From the NCBI GenBank assembly GCA_030280995.1, contig JASXTE010000014.1:868001-932000 (forward strand): 64,000 nucleotides of DNA. Direction: 5' to 3'. The stretch comes from Hemileia vastatrix (taxonomy: Eukaryota; Basidiomycota; Pucciniomycetes; Pucciniales; Zaghouaniaceae). The first letter of the stretch is position 1. Every line of letters begins with the position of its first letter. Positions 1 through 11,650 of this stretch are shown here, one piece after another. Below the pieces are notes generated by a model. That model saw only the letters and a list, made by a program, of their open reading frames with translations, was not told the origin of the DNA and made no database searches. A program made the position numbers and the translations under genes.

Positions 1-588
1 TTTTATCACCAAAGTATTATTCCCTTCATTTTTGTAAGTGTTTTACATTTTTTAGATATTTTAAATATTAATAATGGATAATAAATCTTTTTGAATAATT
101 AGAATTCAATTTTTGTTTCAAATTCTTACTGGGAAAATTTAATGAATAATATTAATTCCCAAATTATTTTTCTCAAATTATTTAGTATAGTGCATTATAA
201 GTTCACCATATATTAACAATTAAGTAAAATTATTTGAACATTTAAGATAACTTTTCTTTCAATTTAAATGTGGGTGGGCAGAGTTTTACATGAAACAAAG
301 TATAAAATTACCTTAATCATTATGTAGCTTTCAAGACTGGCTTAGCTGTGGGGAGTGCTGATTTCAACATACTATTACAAAATTGCTTTTTAATTCCTCA
401 ACATTGTTTCAAAAAATTTTGACATGTACTTTAATAAATAACCAAGCTAGCTTCATCAGAGTTCTAATGTTTTTTCACAATTTATTCCTTATTTTTTCAT
501 CACTACCTCAATGTGTGCTCAATTAGATATGAATTTATGTTCAAGGTTGCAGACTTTCTAGAAAGTCAGCCCACTATATTGCATGGTG
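1..588 (-). mobile_element. Right end (long terminal inverted arm) of a CACTA-like element
   Basis: This segment is a diverged reverse complement of 16704-17290 over its whole length. It ends at 588 in the reverse complement of CACCATGCAATAT, followed by TAT. Just inside the tip are the subterminal motifs shared by the family (a near-palindrome around CTAGAAAG, then AACCTTGAAC and TTGAGCACACATTGAGG in reverse complement). The rest of the element lies left of the window. Assignment to CACTA/EnSpm rests on the CACTA/CACCA tip and on the 3-bp target duplications seen in shorter relatives in this window; no transposase is visible. Confidence 0.6.
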
Positions 589-771
589 TATGTTAATTTA
601 TCATTAAAATCTTAATATGATTTCATTAAAGAATCATTCATCCTTGGTAAAGATCTCATCATGAGTTCAAAATAAACCTCAGAATGAGTCCATTATGAGT
701 TCAGTCTGAGTTCATCTGAATTCATGTTGAGGACTTTCTAGCAAGTCCCGCCCCCCAAATAATGCATGGTG
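589..771 (-). mobile_element. Right half of a short CACTA-like MITE
   Basis: Ends at 771 in TGCATGGTG. Read on the minus strand it shows the TIR palindrome (GGACTTGCTAGAAAGTCC) and then the repeated subterminal GAACTCA motifs of the 260 bp MITE family at 20552, 27824 and 33402. The left half is missing, probably because the long-arm element ending at 588 landed in it. Confidence 0.5.
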
Positions 772-1211
772 ACTCATAAATATATAATTTTAGGGTTCCA
801 TTAAAATGTTCTCAACCTCTGGGACCCAAAAATGACATTTTTCATAAGATAAAAACATATATATATAATCATTTAAATGACGTTCCACTAGTACAACCTT
901 TTGTTGAATTTATTTATATATTTCAAAGAAGACAGATTCCAACATCTCAAAAGTGTAAATATTAAATTGTAAAAAAGTCTTTTTCATATCAAGTATAAAT
1001 AATATCTTATACAATTAAGTACTCTTATTTTACTTGAAGGGACAGGGATTCTTTAGTTAATCCAACTCCCTTGGATTGTGCTTAAAGAAAGGCAACTGTA
1101 AGAATCTTTTTTCACTGGCTCATCTATAGAAAAGTAATCTCAGAATATCAGTTTAAAGTCTTCAAATTTTGCTGGAGGAAGTCTAGTTTTTTCAATTAAT
1201 TAAGGTTATAT
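772..1211. other. AT-rich spacer, no gene seen
   Basis: About 440 bp between two CACTA-like termini. I see no coding frame, RNA gene or recognisable repeat in it. Confidence 0.4.
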
Positions 1212-2084
1212 CACCACACAATATGGGGGGTGGAATTGCTAGCAAGTATGCAACCTTGAACCCTAATTTATATCTAATTGAGCACACATTGAGGCAGTGA
1301 TCAAAAAATCATGAAGAAATAGTTAATTTACTTTGAAAACACCTTGAAACTAATTAGAAACTTCATTGAAACACAGTTGATTAATAGTTCAAAGAATATT
1401 TATACTTCAATAAGAGGATTTGTTGAAGGGATAAAAAAATTAATGAGCGCCACTATCAATCTAGCCTGGTGGCTTCATAAGATTTTGAAAAATCATAAAT
1501 TTTTATCATTTTTTGATTCTAATGAAGCTCTCAGATACTTTGAATTATAAGAGATTTCATGAAAATTTATAGGTTATTTGCCCTATGAATATATAGATAA
1601 AACATCCAATATTCTAAAAAATTATTCATTAAGAAATATTTATTTAATTTTGATACTTCATCATATTATTATCAGTAAAAAATTGAGAAATAAATGCCTT
1701 TTCTCATTATATCAATCAATATTATTATTTTTTTATCCATTTTCAAAACATTTGTGGAAGTTCAAACACTCTTTATAATAATTTAATATTAAATTTAGTC
1801 AATAGAAAAATTTGTAAGATTGATTTACATCCCATATTTATATAATTTAAAACAGGAAATGGACACAATCCTATTAAAAATATAACTTATCATAATATTC
1901 ATTATATCAAAAGAAAAAAAATTTAATTTTTATGAGAATAAAATTTATGGTTAATATATATTGAATAATTTTTTTGAATTTTTTTTGGGATGTTTCATGC
2001 CATTATAATTTCCAAGTCTCAAAATATATTATATAATTTTTGTGCTTACATTGTTTCAAAATGTTACTTACAAGTACTTTCCTC

Positions 2085-2780
2085 CCTCAAACTTTAAATC
2101 TCATTCTTCTCACATCTAAAATTTTCTCCCTCTTACATTTTATTTAATTCTACCAAGAACTGTCCCATCCCAAACCCATATTCCCCCTTCTCCATCCCTA
2201 AAGATCCCATTACACCCCTCCTCACTTATTTTTCTCCCCTTAAAACCCTATTTATTCCCCTCTTCATCACTTTCCACCACAACTTTCTTGTTATCAATCC
2301 TTTTTCTCCCTTTCTAACCTCTTTTACTCTATGTGCAGAGAAGGGGGTGATCTGGAAAGCCATAGAGGTTGGGTGAAAATCGAAAGGGTGGATTGGGGTG
2401 GGGTGGGGAATGTCTGGGGTGAAGAGTGAAAAAATGGAGGTTGAAGCAAAAGAATTTTAATTATTTAAAAAAGGAGTGGGGTGTAGTTGTGGCAGAAAAA
2501 GATAGGGTAAGGTTGAAAGGGGTGGGTAGGGTAGGGAGAGGCAAGAAAGGAGTAGTGAGGGATGAGGATGGTAGAAAAAGGGGTAGAGCTGTGTTAAAAG
2601 TGAGAATAGAGTGGAGGGGAATAGTGAGGGGGGCTAAAACTTGGATTTCGAAGCTTAGAGGGTGTAGAAAATGTATCAGGAGGGCAATAAAAGGGTGGGG
2701 GGTAATAGAATTAACAGAAATGACAATGTAGAAAAATTTGTGTGGAGATATTGAGAGGTTGTCAATTGAGGTAGCAAAAA
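2085..2780. repeat. Pyrimidine-rich to purine-rich switch in the element core
   Basis: 2085-2335 is strongly C/T-rich on the + strand and 2336-2780 strongly G/A-rich, with the switch near 2336. The same order of blocks occurs at 28088-28640. Long ORFs on both strands here (for example 2426-2731) are by-products of the strand bias. Confidence 0.5.
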
Positions 2781-2944
2781 ATGGAGAGTGTACTCTATTT
2801 TTCAGGCAAACATCAAAATCCACCCCCTCAATCTACAGCTCTATTCTTCCAATATGAAAAATGATTAATAATTATCTTTTATTAATATTTTGTAACTTAA
2901 ACCTGAATTTTATACATCTTTATTTAATATTTTTTATTCACAAT

Positions 2945-3117
2945 CACAACACAATATTTTGGGGGGGCTTGCTAGTAAATCCTCAACTTGTACTTAGATG
3001 GAACTCATATGGAACTCAGACTGAACTTATAATTAACTGATACTGAACTTTACTTTGAACTCATCTTGAGCCCTTAACCAATTATGGAAAACTCTGTGCT
3101 GATATAATAATGAAAGT
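2945..3117 (+). mobile_element. Left half of a CACTA-like MITE
   Basis: A CACAACACAATAT tip followed by a G-run, GGCTTGCTAGTAAATCC, and the repeated GGAACTCA / ACTGAACT subterminal motifs found in the complete copies at 20552 and 27824. The right half is absent. Confidence 0.5.
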
Positions 3118-3301
3118 TTAATGAATAATTTATAGAAATAATGACATGGATTGACTAAGAATCTGATCAATTCACAGAATTTTTTTCATAAAATACAATT
3201 TAATTTTCATTTTGAATTTCACATGATCATTAAAAAGACTTAAAGTTATACTATTTATTTAAAAAGCATCACGATTAACCTCTCTAAAAATTTTATTAGT
3301 T
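3118..3301. repeat. Segment repeated in inverted orientation at 6690-6865
   Basis: The reverse complement of this 184 bp segment matches 6690-6865 closely. One end abuts the right arm of the long-arm element; the partner abuts a truncated integrase fragment. It probably belongs to an older element cut by later insertions. Confidence 0.5.
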
Positions 3302-4172
3302 AGGAAAGTACTTGTAAAAAAATTTTGTAACAATTTAAACACAAGAATTATATAATATATTTTGAGACTTGGAAATCATAATTGCATGAAACATCCCAAA
3401 AAAACTCAAAAAAAAATTTGAATATTTATTAACTATAGATTTTATTCACATAAAAATTGGATTTTTTATTCTTTTGATATAATGAAGATCATGATAAGTT
3501 ATATTTTTAATAGAATTGGGCCCATTTCCTGTTTTAAATTATATAAATATGGGATGTAAATCAATCTTACAAATTGTTCTATTGACTAAATTTAATATTA
3601 AATTATTTTAAAGAGTGTTTGAACTTCCACAAATGTTTTGAAAATGGATAAAAAAATAATAATATTGATTGATATAATGAGAAAAGGTGTTTATTTCTCA
3701 ATTTTTTACTGATAATAATTTGATGAAATATAGCAATTCAATAAATATTTCTTAATGAATAATTTTTTTGAATATTGGATGTTTTATCTATATATTCAAA
3801 GTGTGAATACCCTATAAATTTTCATGAAATCTCTTATAATTCAAAGTATCTGAGAGCTTCATTAGATTCAAAAAATGATAATAATTTATGATTTTTCAAA
3901 ATCTTATGAAGCCACAAGGCTAGATTGATAGTGGTGCTCATTTATTTTTTTATCCCTTCAGAATATCCTCTTATTCAAGTATGAATATTCTTTGAAATAT
4001 GAATCAACTGTGTTTCATTGAAGGTTCTAATTATTTTCAAGGTGTTTTCAAAGTAAATTAACTATTTCTTCATGATTGTTTCATCACTGCCACAATTTGT
4101 GCTCAATTACATATAAATTAGGGTTCAAGGTTTCAGAATTGCTTTCAATTCCACCACCCATATTGCATGGTG

Positions 4173-6689
4173 AATGCACTTTAAGACTAAGACAGTAATA
4201 TAATAAAATAATTTAAAAAAATACTATTTTGTATTTTTACACAAGAGTTGAAAGTATGCTTCTGATAAGTATAAATGATATAAATAAATAATACAATAGG
4301 AAAACTGTAGCAAAAAGTTGAAAACTATAATAAAACATTTAAAGAAACTTTAAAAAATTGAACTTATGCAATGTATGAGTTTACTGTATTTATTTTTAAA
4401 TGTAATAGTAATATATGTTGGTTAGATGAAAAATATCTTAGAATTAATTTAAATAATTCAAGTAAAGTTTGAAGAAAAGATCTATCTAAATATATAACCA
4501 TTTAGCTTCATTTCTTAATTTGTGATTAATATATATAACTAGATAATTGACTGTAATTACTTCAAATTTAAGCACTTTAATAATTTATCTGCATCAATAT
4601 ATTTACAATAATCTATTCAGTAACAGAAAAAAATTCTGAGTCTTTTCTTTTATTAGTTTTATTCATTGCAATTACTATATATGTTTTTTGTGGAACTTAG
4701 ATTGAACTCTTAATGCAATCATGTTTCCAAATTTGGTTCAAGCTAAGTTAAGAAATGAAAAAATTTATACTTTTTTAGAATTTTTATTAAGTACTTTTAA
4801 GTATAAAAATAATTATTTTTTTATATCAAAATATTTTTATTAAATTCTTTGAAGTTGTGAAAATGAGTACAAATTAAGAATCATTTTGATAAAATATCAT
4901 ATTAAAATTAGTTTTAAGTTGATCATATATTATTATGATATGAGTTCTTTCCATATGAAAAATTAAGAAAAAAACTTAAAATTAATTTTATACAACTATA
5001 TTATATAAAAAAAGCTATCAGCTCTTTTGCCTAGATTTGAAGTACTTCAAAAAAAAATTTTTTGCTTTAGGTACACATCATAAAGAGTCTTCAGAGCATC
5101 ATATTAATTTTTTAGATTTATATTTGTAAGATGATGGAAATCCTCACAGGATCAAATTGGCATTTTTGTAAAAAAAAATAAGTAAATATCATTTAAATCA
5201 ATATATATTTCTTTAAAAAGTCAGATTTTAATATTTATTTTCTGTCTTAAATATGTAAAGAAAATTTGAAATAATGCTATTTAAATCAATTTTTATAACA
5301 ATATACTCATTCCAGTATTGCTTTGTGATAAGTCCGATTTCAAGAAGATCTATAAATTCTTCTGCTCAAATAAAATATCAAAAGGATTATTTTTCATACA
5401 CTTAGAAATTGAATAGAAATATCATATAAGATCTACCAATCAGCATGAATATTATTATTCCAATAGATCATTGATAGATCCTGAACTCATATATTTAATT
5501 TTAGAACTGTGTGTAAGTGTTCAGTTGTAAATTACTCCAGTCAAAACTTTCATTCTAAATACTAAAAAAGTGTACCTGAAAAATTTCACTTAATATATTT
5601 TTCAGCACTATAGATTTGAAATATTTTTTTATTCATTTTTAATATGGAATAATAAAATTTTTAATCAAAATATGATTGCCTTTTACAGCTGGTTTGCTAC
5701 ATGGGAATAATCTAAAGTACCTATTGTGTCTTTTTTACAAAATAAATATCATATAATAGTTTTTCAATTTGAAACTGATATAATTATGAAGAAATACCAC
5801 TTCTACATATTTAATTCAGTTCTTGAACAATAATACAATCAAAAAGTTTATCTGAAGCACATTTTTTAACATGATAACACTTTGCAAAATATATGGTGCT
5901 TATTCCTAAGTTGTCACTGAAATTATCCCACAATGCAGCATTGAAGCAAAATCAAGAACTAAAATTAAATTTTAAATAAATTTATACCACTTTGTTTTTA
6001 TTATCTTTAAAGTTTTACATCTAGCTTGAATTCAAGTTTTTCATGTGAAATTTTTACTGAGTAGTGATATATTATTTCAACTCATGAGATTACTCTACCA
6101 AATAACCATATTTACATGCAATTTTGAAGAAATAAATCATGAAAAGTTCCAGAATATCATATATGTATTACATTGAATAAATGTATATTACAAAAATTCT
6201 TATTAGTTCATATTCAATAGAACAAAAAAAGAACAAAAATATTTTTTCTTTTAATTTTAATCATCTTCTTGCATATAAAAATGGAGAAATATTTATTAAA
6301 ATCCAGTGGTATAAGAATTATAATTCTTTCTAAACTTATAATAAACAAATCTTTTAATTATTAGTGCTTAGTGTAAATAAGCTATGAGAGGACTTCATTG
6401 AAACAGAAATTAGGAAAACATACTGCTATGTTTTTTTTATTATGAGTCTTTTCACAGTATTATAGAATAAAATACTTAATAATTTTAATGGTTCAATATG
6501 TTTGTTAAATAAATCCATTGGACTGAAAATATTGATATTTCATAAACAGAAATAATAATAAAACAAAAAAATCAGGTAATATGGTTTGAATTAAAAAATG
6601 AAAGCTTCAAATTCTTGTTTAAAAGGAGTTATCAATAAAAAGAACCACTAATTTTATTATCTGTTTTTTCAAAAAAAAAAAACTAATAA
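4173..6689. other. AT-rich desert, no gene seen
   Basis: About 2.5 kb of very AT-rich DNA with only short ORFs, no clear tandem array, no TIR and no recognisable coding similarity. Probably decayed transposon or intergenic DNA. Confidence 0.4.
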
Positions 6690-6865
6690 ATTCATTTGAG
6701 AGGTTAAAAGTGATGCTTTTTAAAAAAATAGTATAGTTTTTAGTCTTTTTAATCATCAAGTGAAATTCAAAATGAAAATTATATTGTGTTTTATGAAAAA
6801 AAATCTGTGAATGGATCAGATTCTTAATCAGCCCTTGTCATTATTTCTATAAATTATTCATTATA
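6690..6865. repeat. Inverted partner of 3118-3301
   Basis: Matches the reverse complement of 3118-3301. The match stops exactly where similarity to the Ty3 integrase begins, so the junction near 6866 marks a truncation or insertion boundary. Confidence 0.5.
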
Positions 6866-7559
6866 CTCTATTTACAGGTCTTGAAGTTGCTTATAATAGC
6901 ACTGTTCATTCTGTTACTCAGAAAAGCATTTTGAGCTCTGGCTGGGATATGTTCCAAATACTCCTGCCCAAATTCTCAATAATAAAATACCTAAATTTGA
7001 TTTACATCCTGGTGTAAAATCTTTTCATCAAATGCAACAACTTTGCAGAAGTCATGCTTAAAAATTTATTGAAAAATCCTTTGAATATTAGAAGAAGAGA
7101 TGGGACAAATCCCATAAAGAATAAACTTTTAAAAAGAGTGATGAAGTACTGATTTCTACAGTCCACGTCAATTTACAAGGTAACAAAAAATTAAAAGACC
7201 CATTTGTAGGTCCATTTGTTGTCAGAAGAATGGTTGGTAATAATGCAGTTGAAGTTATTTTGTATTCACCATATGACAGAAAACATTCTGTTTTTCCGGT
7301 ATCTCTTTTGAAACCTTACACATCCAACAGTGATTTATTTCCCAAAAGGAGGGGAAGACCAAAAAAGACCCCTAATGAAATCACTGAGACAGCAGAAATT
7401 GATAAGATTCTAAATGACAGAATGGTTACTTCTGAAAAAGGTACAGAATACTTATTGAGATTCAAGAATAAATCTTCTGAATATGATTCTTTGATATCTG
7501 GGAAGGAGATATCTAATCTTCCTACTCTGCTAAAGAAATATAAAAAGAAAAAATCATAG
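6866..7559 (+). pseudogene. 3' fragment of Ty3 chromovirus pol (integrase C-terminus, AT-hook, chromodomain-like)
   Basis: The first bases encode the integrase stretch ending in AYNSTVHSVTQ, and the fragment then follows 14738-15422 of the neighbouring full copy nearly base for base. Only 7230-7559 is an open 109-codon run; upstream there are stops and a frameshift. The end carries an AT-hook-like RRGRPKK motif and then the degenerate chromodomain block beginning EIDKILNDRM. It ends in TAG, followed by the purine tract AGAGTGAGGGAG and the LTR at 7592. This is the stub of copy A, which shares its LTR with copy B to the right. Confidence 0.8.
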
Positions 7560-7591
7560 CATTTTTTTATTGTTTTTTTAGAGTGAGGGAG

Positions 7592-8395
7592 TGTCAGCCA
7601 GGCTTCTAGACTTACCCAGTAAAAATATTAATTATTTACTGGGATTAAGCCATGCCTTATTATTTTAATTTTATTAATTATAATTTATTTACATTAAATT
7701 TACCTATAATAGATTAACTAATTACAAAATGGTAAAGTTAGTGAATAATTAAAATTAATATTAAAATGTCTCTTATATTTTTATTTTCTAACACCATGCT
7801 CAATAAAATGTTGAAAGAAATAAAAATTTATATTAAAATGAATTTTAAATTAAATTAAAAATTTAATATTCAAATAAATATAAATATATACAAGAAATTC
7901 AAATTACTTATTTAGATTTGACCTTTACAGTAAATATTAAATAAATTAATTTATTCCTGTCATATTCTGTAAATACACTTTTTGACGCCTTATTTTTGGA
8001 AAAACTTTATTATTTGAAAATATTCCTTCTGGAATATTCTTTTTTTCTCTCTCATACTCCTGTATTTAGAATTTTATTACCGTGCTTTGTCTCTCCTTTG
8101 CCTATATAAGGCCTCTTTTTTTGGTTGTTTTGGGATATCCATTACTTACTACATTAACAAACAACCTATTCTATTTAATTCTTTATTGCTATCCATTATT
8201 GTTTTTAGTAATTACACTTACTTATTACTATTTCATTAATTTATAATAATAATTAAGAATACTTACCTCTTAAAATTGAGTAAAATAAATAAAAGATAGA
8301 TAAACATACTCTGAAACTTTGAGATCCCAAATTCCCGTTGTTACCACCGTTGGACCGCCGTAAGAAATCTACTAGACCTGAAATCCCCCTTGAAA
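7592..8395 (+). repeat. LTR shared by tandem Ty3 copies A and B
   Basis: Begins TGTCAGCC directly after the polypurine tract AGAGTGAGGGAG. It aligns base for base with 15455-16258, and both stretches are 804 bp long and lose similarity at the same point (CCCCTTGA[A/C]A). It contains TATATAAGG at about 8103-8111, a plausible core promoter. It is at once the 3' LTR of the truncated copy A and the 5' LTR of copy B. The minus-strand ORF over its right end is not a gene. Confidence 0.8.
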
Positions 8396-8833
8396 ATTGA
8401 GGCCCTTTCCAAATAGTCAACGGCACATTGATATCTTGAAGCCAGAAACCAAGGGACCATCGAAGACAAGGCGCCAATAGGACGAGTAGACAACAAAGAG
8501 GACAAACATCATCAGCCATTTGACTTACTTTTTTGCTACAACCAGGAATCAAACCACACTCCAAAATTTAAGTTCATATATTGACAATTGTCATATATAT
8601 TTGTGGTAATTATTTGATTACTATTTGTGGGTCATTTTACACATTTCATTGTACACCTACATCTTTTGTTACTCAGCACTCTGTAAAGTGGCATTAACTT
8701 GCTCATTTCTCCAGGGGAGGTGTCTAGAAAAATAATTTTTTTTCCTAGTTGACAGAGATAGAACTATATTGCTCTTACTCCTAGAAGTGATATAAAAATT
8801 AAATTAATAATATATAATTTTTTTTAATTATTT
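8396..8833 (+). other. 5' leader of Ty3 copy B
   Basis: Untranslated leader between the LTR and the tandem array. I could not identify a convincing TGG-type primer binding site at the LTR edge. No ORF here has protein-like composition. Confidence 0.45.
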
Positions 8834-9287
8834 CAGTTGACTTTTGTCCTGATAATTAGAATTTTATATTATTGTTTCAGTTGACAAATTGTCCTGGAAG
8901 TAAATAAATAATATTATAAATTAATTAAATTACTTATATCAAATTATTACAGTTGACATTAAGTCCTGGTAATTACAATTATATCAGTTGACAATAAGTC
9001 CTGGTAATTAAAATTATTTTAGTTGACAATAAGTCCTAGTAATTAAATTATTTAAGTTGACATTAAGTCCTGGTAATTAAACTCTTCAGTTGACTTCTGG
9101 TCCTGCTAATTATCAAAATATTACTAATTATAAAAATATTTTATTATTTCAGTTGATTTATTTTAAATCCTGGTTATAAAATTACCTTAAAATTAATAAA
9201 ATGGTGATTATTATTTCAGTTTATTTTTTGTCCTGATAAAAGTTATATTTTAATTATTCCATTTGATTTCAAAGTCCTGATAATTAC
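8834..9287 (+). repeat. Degenerate tandem array in the Ty3 leader
   Basis: About ten units share the core CAGTTGAC...GTCCTGGTAATTA, spaced 32-70 bp apart, with AT-rich filler between cores. The middle units are the most regular; the last three are more diverged (CAGTTGATT, CAGTTTATT, CCATTTGAT). The array lies wholly upstream of ORF1 of copy B. Confidence 0.75.
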
Positions 9288-9385
9288 TTATATAATTTTC
9301 TTTTTTTACTTATTTTTCTTTAAAATAAAGAAAAAATAATAATTGATTAAATATTTCTTTCTCTCAGTTCAGTTTAATAACAGCT

Positions 9386-10007
9386 ATGACTTATCAAGGT
9401 GCTTCTGCTGGCCATTATGAGGAACTAGATTTAATTGATTATGATGAAGCTTCTTCTGTAATTTCTCCTTTGACTTCCAAACTGGCTCAAATTAATCAAT
9501 TACTGGACCAATCAGGATGTAGAAATGCAGGAAATGGAAATATTTGTGGAGACAACTTCTCAGGAACAAAAGCCTTCTATCAATCCCCCAGAGGAGCTTC
9601 CCAAAGGCTTAAAAATAAAAAAGATTCCCTTAAATCAGAAAGTCAAAAATCTCTTCACTCACATCAAGGAGTTGAGGTCAGAAAACCTCACGCTGAGGTC
9701 AAAAATAGACTCTCCAGAAGACAAGGTAAGAAAAATAGAGTCCTTTCTCCAAGAGAAGAAGAAAACTCCTCCTCCAAAAGCCCTTCCACAACTGGATCCC
9801 CAGAAACAAGAAAAGGTGGAAGTCTCAAAGTGGCAGTGGGATTGGCTGAAAATCCAGTGGGATTATCTGTCCCAACAGCAGCAACAACAAGTACCTCAGG
9901 AAGGTCCTTCAAGAACAAATCAGTTCAACCCAAAACTTCCTCACCCCTACCAAGGAGGAAGAAGGAGAAAGAATAACCACATCCAAGTCTTGACCAAGCC
10001 ATGGTAA
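9386..10007 (+). pseudogene. ORF1: small ORF upstream of gag-pol in Ty3 copy B
   Basis: The start ATG at 9386 gives an acidic N-terminus; the frame shifts at about 9510-9525 and the reading continues in the frame of 9525-10007. That part holds a basic KGLKIKKIPLNQ motif, a short coiled coil (HIKELRSENLTLRSKI), a Q-run, a GPSRT motif, HPYQGG and a basic tail ending PW-stop. The same order of motifs occurs in the Ty3 copy at 58346-58840, so the ORF is conserved across two families with different LTRs. The stop TAA (10005-10007) overlaps the ATG of ORF2 (10001) by 7 nt. Possible roles are a nucleocapsid-like or accessory protein; I do not recognise the family. The total would be about 200 residues if the frameshift were absent. 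Confidence 0.65.
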
Positions 10008-11650
10008 TCCCCTCTATTGAATCTCAAGTACCATTTCTTGTAACTGATTCAGTTCCTTCTGTTAATTCTGGAAGAGGAAATGAGACTGTGAGACTAGTAG
10101 AGGCTGAGAACAGTATACAAATTGCTCAATATTCTAATGTATCTAATCCTTTTGTTTTAATTGATACTTCAATGATAAATCCAGATATGGCTATTATTGA
10201 TGAGACACTTGATCCTGAGTTTTATGAGAATCTGGAAAGATATTCTGTTTCACTATTGAGAAATACTCCAGATGTAGCTAAAATTAATGATGAATATTTG
10301 AGGGATATTATTGCTAAACTAAATCATATAATGAACAACATGAAATTGACTCAGAAATATAATAGCTTGTTAAATGAACAGGGTTATCAAGCATTGAGGA
10401 GTGAGTTACAGAGAGTTTCTGATGATTTGTTTCATTACAAAGTTACTCATGAAAAGAAAGTTTCTTTATGGAAAAGTATCAAGAATGATTTGTCTAAATT
10501 ATAAGATACTGTTTCCATCTGTTTCCAGAAGCTAGAGGGACATAAGATGAGTTTAGAAAGATTGAGTAACCATTATTCATCTATACAAAATTAAAATCAA
10601 TTATCTTTTGCAACCATCAATGGGAATTCATCTAGTATTCCAAGAGTAAAGACTAGGTTAACAATAATTGAAGAGAAATGGAATTTATTTTTATATAATC
10701 AAAAGTCTTCTGACATATCTTTGAAAGAAACTGTTGAGCAGGATACCCCAATTGTACCTGTTCCTAGTTCATCCAAAGTAAATTTAGTGCCAGAAATACC
10801 TGTTGATATCACTGAGTTTCCATCAAAAATTGATTGTGTACCTGTATCTTCCACAGAAGGATTATAATATGAAATTACTTCCCAATTGGAGAAGTTTCAG
10901 CTCCTTATCACTCAGAAAAAAGCTTGTATCAAGGAGACTACTTCAAATCAAAAGAATTGGCCAAAACTTGACCAGTATCCAACATCTGATGGTGACTCTT
11001 CCTCTGATTGGAAATAGTTCATTTGCAGAATTGATAATCTAAAAAATTCTTAAAAACTCCCAGATGAGGAAATTGTGTCAAAATTAATTTCTTTATTTAC
11101 AAATATAGCCCTAATGTGGTATGAATCTGTTCTCTTGGATAAAAATGATTACTCATGGGAAGATTGGAAAAAATTAATTAAAGCACAATTTGGTGGTTCC
11201 AAGTTTAGATTAGCTCAACAAAGGCAATATGAAGAAACCAGATATAGCTCTTCTACTGAAAAACCTATTGAGTTCTTGATAAAACTTGTTAAAATCTTAA
11301 GTGCAATGGACCCAGATATGGAGTTTGAGTTATGTAAGGACAGGATCCTCTATAAATTACCTATGTCTCTGAGAGACTTAATAGTTTCTAGGACTGAGTT
11401 CTCAAGGGAACCTTCTTCTTTCACTAATACTTGTAATGAGATCCTTCTTAACAATGAGTATGAGGCTATAAGATTCATTTCTAGAACTTTATTGGAGAAA
11501 ACCTCCAATTACCAACAAAAATCTCTGGAAAAGGTTAGCAAACCTTCTGCCCCTGTTTCACCCAAAAATTATGCAAAAAATACTTACTTCAAATGCAGTA
11601 AGCCTTGGCAGAAAGGCCATGTTTGTGACAAGAAGATACATCTTGTTTAG
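10001..11650 (+). pseudogene. Ty3 copy B ORF2, gag part
   Basis: The ATG at 10001 overlaps ORF1. The gag, protease and RT blocks are all in this frame, so the intact element had one fused gag-pol ORF. The first 170 residues are acidic and helical, and the capsid-like region follows (MWYESVLL, then the GSKFRLAQQR block at about 11190-11220). The zinc knuckle near 11600 has the W-containing form seen in many Ty3 elements (C-x2-C...WQKGHVC), but the first Cys is Tyr. In-frame stops occur at about 10502, 10594, 10866, 11016, 11051 and 11648. The same order occurs in the minus-strand copy at 51560-60164. Confidence 0.75.

Larger units (their letters stand above)
1212..4172. mobile_element. CACTA-like element with inverted arms of about 870 bp
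   Basis: Left arm 1212-2084 and right arm 3302-4172 are reverse complements over nearly their full length, with scattered mismatches and small indels. The tips read CACCACACAATATGG and, inverted, CACCATGCAATATGGG, the same terminus as the short MITEs. Flanking triplets are TAT and AAT, compatible with a decayed 3-bp duplication. The core (2085-3301) has no transposase: it holds a pyrimidine-rich then purine-rich block, a half MITE (2945-3117) and a segment repeated at 6690-6865. ORFs in the arms run through repeat sequence and have no protein-like composition. I read it as a non-autonomous foldback-style derivative. Confidence 0.65.

Noticed and set aside
2426..2823. ORFs of 101 and 120 codons on opposite strands
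   Set aside because: Both arise from the G/A-rich core of the long-arm element; composition follows base bias and no domain is visible.
8396..8420. tRNA primer binding site after the 804-bp LTR
   Set aside because: No TGG-type match at the LTR edge that I could defend.
8253..8564. 103-codon minus-strand ORF
   Set aside because: It spans the end of the Ty3 LTR and its leader, antisense to the element; no supporting similarity.
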